From the NCBI GenBank assembly GCA_937895935.1, contig CALBKX010000036.1, positions 1 to 9,059 of the forward strand: a stretch of DNA of 9,059 nucleotides. The letters run 5' to 3'. The position numbers and the translations under genes are program-made. Below, piece after piece: positions 6,202-9,059 of this stretch (position 1 is the stretch's first letter; every line of letters begins with the position of its first letter). The notes under the pieces are model-generated. The model made no database searches, was not told the origin of the DNA, and saw only the letters and a list, made by a program, of their open reading frames with translations. The DNA is from an uncultured Clostridia bacterium. Its GTDB lineage: Bacteria > Bacillota > Clostridia > Christensenellales > UBA1242.

Positions 6202-6210
6202 CTTATAACA
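6202..6210 (-). promoter_or_regulatory. Possible extended -10 for the glycosylase-like gene
   Basis: TGTTATAAG on the minus strand fits an extended -10 element, about 42 nt before the ATG of the glycosylase-like gene. The matching -35 region (TTTAAT, 6225-6230) is poor. If real, the gene is transcribed on its own as well as by read-through from ftsW, which ends 92 nt upstream with no strong terminator. Confidence 0.3.
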
Positions 6211-6252
6211 GGTTTATTTAAAAAATTAAACAAAAATTTAATAATTTAATAA

Positions 6253-7386
6253 TTATATGCTTTTTCGTCTTACATTTAAGCAAACCCCAATCATACTCAT
6301 AAACACCACCAGTGCTGTACTACCCGCACTTATAAATGGAAGTGGTATGCCAGTTGGGGGGATTGAGCCAGTTACAACTGCAATATTAATTGCAACTTGG
6401 ATTGATATTAAACAAGCCATTCCTGCAACAAGCAATGCTCCAAAGCGATCTGCAGCGTTTATTGCTATTTTTATAAGGCAAGCAACAAGTGCAACAAAAG
6501 CTAAAATTATTATACACGCACCAAACAATCCTAACTCTTCACCAATAATTGAAAAAATAAAGTCCGATTCACTAAAAGGTAAAAATAAATATTTTTGTCT
6601 ACTATTAAATAATCCAACGCCAAAAATCCCGCCATTCCCCAAGGCATATAAAGATTGGATAAGTTGGAAACCTTCCCCTTTTGGATTTGCCCACGGATCA
6701 ATAAAAGCCATTAGTCTTTTCATTCTATAAGGTTCTATAACTATTAACGTTGGAACAAGAGCTAACGCTGGCACTGATAGCATCAAAAAATGTTTTTTTG
6801 AAATGCCCCCAATTATGAGCATAGCAATAAGAGTTAGTCCTAAGCACATTGTAACGCTCATATTTGGTTCTAAAATAACAAGTAAGCATATTAATCCGCC
6901 CGCACATAAAGGTAACAATAGTGATTTAAAACTTTTTATATTTTTATAATTTTCGCTTAAATAACTTGCACAAAAAAGCACCAAGGCAAACTTTGCAAAT
7001 TCACTTGGCTGAATTGAAACACCCGCCAGTCTAATCCATCTTGTTGCCCCATAATTACTGAATCCTATTCCAGGAATAAAAACCATAATTAGACCCAAAA
7101 CGGCAAGTCCAAGTAAAACCCATTTTAATTTTTTTAGTTTTGCGCTATCAAAAAAGTAAAAGAAAACAAGACCAGCAAAACCCACACAAACTCCAACAAT
7201 CTGTTTAATTAAAAAGAAATATTTATTATTATAGTTTTTTAATGCAGAATAACTACTTGCACTATAAACCATAATGCAACCAACCAAACACAAAAAAAGT
7301 GTTAAACAAAGAGCCAAAATACATAAAGTATCAGGTTTTTTGCTCTTACTTTTTATAAATAAATTTTTAAAATTTAATTTTCCCAC
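6253..7386 (-). CDS. ftsW: Septal peptidoglycan polymerase FtsW (SEDS family)
   Basis: FtsW is the multi-pass SEDS glycosyltransferase that polymerises lipid II at the septum together with a class B penicillin-binding protein. The 377-residue protein shows the usual pattern of about ten membrane segments. SEDS signatures are GATRWIRLAGVSIQPSEFAK (113-132), EPNMSV (173-178), GFQLIQSLYALGNGG (239-253), LPFSESDFIFSIIGEELG (269-286, with conserved Asp275), and PPTGIPLPFISAGST (343-357). Position after murD favours FtsW over its paralogue RodA. The start is GTG: a stop codon lies four codons upstream in frame and AAGGAA (7392-7397) is 5 nt away, so no other start fits. An overlapping ATG two bases earlier is in a frame that stops after four codons. 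Confidence 0.96.
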   Translation of the reverse strand: MGKLNFKNLFIKSKSKKPDTLCILALCLTLFLCLVGCIMVYSASSYSALKNYNNKYFFLIKQIVGVCVGFAGLVFFYFFDSAKLKKLKWVLLGLAVLGLIMVFIPGIGFSNYGATRWIRLAGVSIQPSEFAKFALVLFCASYLSENYKNIKSFKSLLLPLCAGGLICLLVILEPNMSVTMCLGLTLIAMLIIGGISKKHFLMLSVPALALVPTLIVIEPYRMKRLMAFIDPWANPKGEGFQLIQSLYALGNGGIFGVGLFNSRQKYLFLPFSESDFIFSIIGEELGLFGACIIILAFVALVACLIKIAINAADRFGALLVAGMACLISIQVAINIAVVTGSIPPTGIPLPFISAGSTALVVFMSMIGVCLNVRRKSI

Positions 7387-7391
7387 ATTAA

Positions 7392-7397
7392 TTCCTT
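7392..7397 (-). promoter_or_regulatory. Ribosome binding site deciding the ftsW GTG start
   Basis: AAGGAA lies 5 nt before the GTG at 7386 and inside the 14-nt murD-ftsW gap. It supports GTG as the start even though an out-of-frame ATG overlaps it (ATGTG). Confidence 0.75.
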
Positions 7398-7400
7398 ATT

Positions 7401-8627
7401 TTATAACTCATCAAAATATTTGCTAAAAAACGCACCTCTTTCCATATAATGTTTAAATTCATCATAACTTGCACAGGCTGGAGAAAATAGCACCACATCT
7501 CCCCTTTTAACAAACTCATTTAAATGAGAAAGTGCCATATGTAAATTTTCAAACTTGGCTATTTTTGTAAATCCGCAACTAAGTGCGTCACTTTCTAAAA
7601 TATCCGCAGTTTGCCCATAAATTATAGCGAGTTTAATATTATTAAAATTTTTAAATATTTCTGTGAATGTGTTACCTTTATCACTTCCGCCAAGCAAAAC
7701 CACCGCTGGTTTTTTCATTGCTCTAATTGCTTTAACGCAGGAATCAGGATTTGTGGATTTACTATCATTTATGTATGTAATTCCTCTTTTTTTACCCAGT
7801 TTTTCAATTCTGTATGGCACTGGAGTAAAAGTTTTTAAGCTTTTTTTAAAGTTTTTACTACTAATTTCAAAAATTTGTGTTACTTTTTCACAAAAAGCAA
7901 TATTTAAATTATTAAAGTCACCAACTAAATTACTTTTATAATTTTTACTATATATAATAATTTTTTGCGCCTCAGTTTCCACATTTTTTAATTCATCAGG
8001 AATCAATAAATAATCATTTTTATTTTGATAACGCGTTATTTCCATTTTAGCTTTAACGTAAGCATCAAAAGTTTTATGCCTTGAAATATGGTCAGGAGTA
8101 ATGTTTAACAATAAAGCAACATCTGGTTTAAAATTAGGAGAAATTATTTCTAGCATAAAACTTGAAACTTCAGCAATGACAATACAATCATCACTTGTTT
8201 GGTCAGCTATACTTGTAATTGGTGTCCCCACATTTCCGCATAAAAAAGTTTTATATTTACTTTTTAAAATATGATTTAACAAGCACACACAAGTTGTCTT
8301 GCCATTTGTCCCAGTAACAGCAATAAACTTACCTTTGCAAAATAGATAACCAAGTTCAAGTTCTGATAAAATTAGTGCTCCAGTCTTTTTTAATTTGTTT
8401 ATATTTTTATTCCCTATAATAGTAACCCCCGGGCTTAAAATTACATAATCAAACTTAATTTCTAGTACTTTTTTGAAGTTGTCAATAAAGTTATTAATTT
8501 CATTATTTTCGGGCTTTCTATCCGCATACATAAATACATTTGCACCTTTTCCAAGCAAAAATTTATATGCAGAAATTCCACTTATACCTGTTCCATAAAC
8601 CAATACATTTTTGTTTGTAAGTTCCAT
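7401..8627 (-). CDS. murD: UDP-N-acetylmuramoyl-L-alanine--D-glutamate ligase
   Basis: MurD adds D-glutamate to UDP-MurNAc-L-Ala using ATP, in the cytoplasm. The 408 residues span the three Mur ligase domains: an N-terminal Rossmann-like domain (VYGTGISGISAYKFL, 10-24), the central ATPase domain with P-loop VTGTNGKTT (104-112), Glu153 in EVSS, NITPDHISRH (175-184) and the probable carbamylated Lys194, and the C-terminal domain with NDSKSTNPDS (287-296), LGGSDKG (312-318) and SPACASYDEF (382-391). It is somewhat shorter than the roughly 440-450-residue average. The usual HN of the central domain is FN (238-239), as in MurE. AAAGGA (8635-8640) lies 7 nt before the ATG. It follows mraY by 33 nt and precedes ftsW by 14 nt, so the three are probably cotranscribed. 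Confidence 0.97.
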   Translation of the reverse strand: MELTNKNVLVYGTGISGISAYKFLLGKGANVFMYADRKPENNEINNFIDNFKKVLEIKFDYVILSPGVTIIGNKNINKLKKTGALILSELELGYLFCKGKFIAVTGTNGKTTCVCLLNHILKSKYKTFLCGNVGTPITSIADQTSDDCIVIAEVSSFMLEIISPNFKPDVALLLNITPDHISRHKTFDAYVKAKMEITRYQNKNDYLLIPDELKNVETEAQKIIIYSKNYKSNLVGDFNNLNIAFCEKVTQIFEISSKNFKKSLKTFTPVPYRIEKLGKKRGITYINDSKSTNPDSCVKAIRAMKKPAVVLLGGSDKGNTFTEIFKNFNNIKLAIIYGQTADILESDALSCGFTKIAKFENLHMALSHLNEFVKRGDVVLFSPACASYDEFKHYMERGAFFSKYFDEL

Positions 8628-8660
8628 ATTTTAATCCTTTTTTTATAGTTAAAACTTTTA

Positions 8661-9059
8661 TTAAATATATAATGCACATATAATCAAATTTAGAATTAAA
8701 CTAAATAAAAAGTACCCATAAGTTATTTTGTTTTCGTGAATATGACTCATTTGGAAATGGTGATGAAGTGGTGCCATTTTAAAAATTCTCTTTTTTGTTC
8801 TTTTATAATGCAAAACTTGTATTATATCACTAACCGAAGTTATAACAAAAACAAGACCTAAAAGTGGAATTAAAAGTTCATTTTTAGTTAAAATGCTTAT
8901 GCTTGCAATAAACCCTCCAAGAGCCAACGAACCCGTATCCCCCATAAAGATTTTTGCTGGAAAATTATTGAACAACAAAAACGCAAACAAAGCACCAAGT
9001 AGTGAATAGTTGCAGATCAACAAACTATTAATTTCCCCTTTTAAAGCGGGATTAAACTC
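8661..9059 (-). CDS. mraY: Phospho-N-acetylmuramoyl-pentapeptide transferase, 3' part
   Basis: MraY is the integral membrane enzyme that transfers phospho-MurNAc-pentapeptide to undecaprenyl phosphate to make lipid I. Only the last 132 residues are in the window: the frame stays open to the right edge, so a TTG at 9023 is an internal codon and not the start. Visible hallmarks are IFMGDTGSLALGG with the conserved catalytic-site Asp, and the MAPLHHHFQ segment carrying the MraY-specific HHH motif near the C-terminus. Three to four hydrophobic membrane segments surround them. It heads the mraY-murD-ftsW run. The gene is cut by the window edge, not truncated in the genome as far as can be seen. 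Confidence 0.96.
   Translation of the reverse strand, partial: EFNPALKGEINSLLICNYSLLGALFAFLLFNNFPAKIFMGDTGSLALGGFIASISILTKNELLIPLLGLVFVITSVSDIIQVLHYKRTKKRIFKMAPLHHHFQMSHIHENKITYGYFLFSLILNLIICALYI

Noticed and set aside
6218..6249. Terminator after ftsW
   Set aside because: The inverted repeat is A/U only with two central mismatches and no GC core, so termination is doubtful; read-through into the glycosylase-like gene is likely.
6257..6730. 157-codon plus-strand frame opposite ftsW
   Set aside because: It is the complement of a clear ftsW coding region and shows no recognisable protein features of its own.
8661..9023. A complete short gene starting at the TTG at 9023
   Set aside because: The frame continues open to the window edge and the sequence is the C-terminal part of MraY, so this is a partial gene cut by the window.

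Overview
The window is an AT-rich stretch of bacterial chromosome in which every recognisable gene lies on the minus strand. The gene set, the tight dcw (division and cell wall) packing, AAGGAGG-type ribosome binding sites, hairpins with U-tracts and the low GC content point to a low-GC Gram-positive lineage, most likely an uncultured member of the Clostridia. This placement is an inference from gene content and base composition; no rRNA is present to confirm it.

Read in the direction of transcription (from high to low coordinates), the window begins with the 3' part of mraY, then murD and ftsW, with gaps of 33 and 14 nt. These encode the lipid I synthase, the D-glutamate ligase and the septal peptidoglycan polymerase. 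A small gene for a divergent uracil-DNA glycosylase superfamily protein follows, where murG is usually found. After it comes a 411-nt non-coding stretch with a strong AT-rich hairpin. The cell-wall genes resume with murA and ftsQ/divIB (16 nt apart). A separate translation operon, rpsB-tsf, follows behind its own predicted promoter and a structured leader of about 140 nt, and ends at a clear intrinsic terminator. The last gene is a patatin-like phospholipase.

The first 215 nt hold no gene. They contain a nearly concentric palindromic element (107-204) and a 55-nt exact partial second copy of it (1-55), plus small hairpins and a tandem 10-bp repeat. This looks like a miniature palindromic repeat or non-autonomous mobile element inserted just behind the phospholipase gene.

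Most of the window is ordinary housekeeping sequence. MurA, MraY, MurD and FtsW act in sequence in peptidoglycan precursor synthesis and polymerisation, FtsQ/DivIB is a scaffold of the same division machine, and S2/EF-Ts belong to translation. I see no clear undescribed system. The items most worth a second look are the glycosylase-like gene in the murG position, the palindromic repeat family, the rpsB leader, and the long charged tail on ribosomal protein S2.
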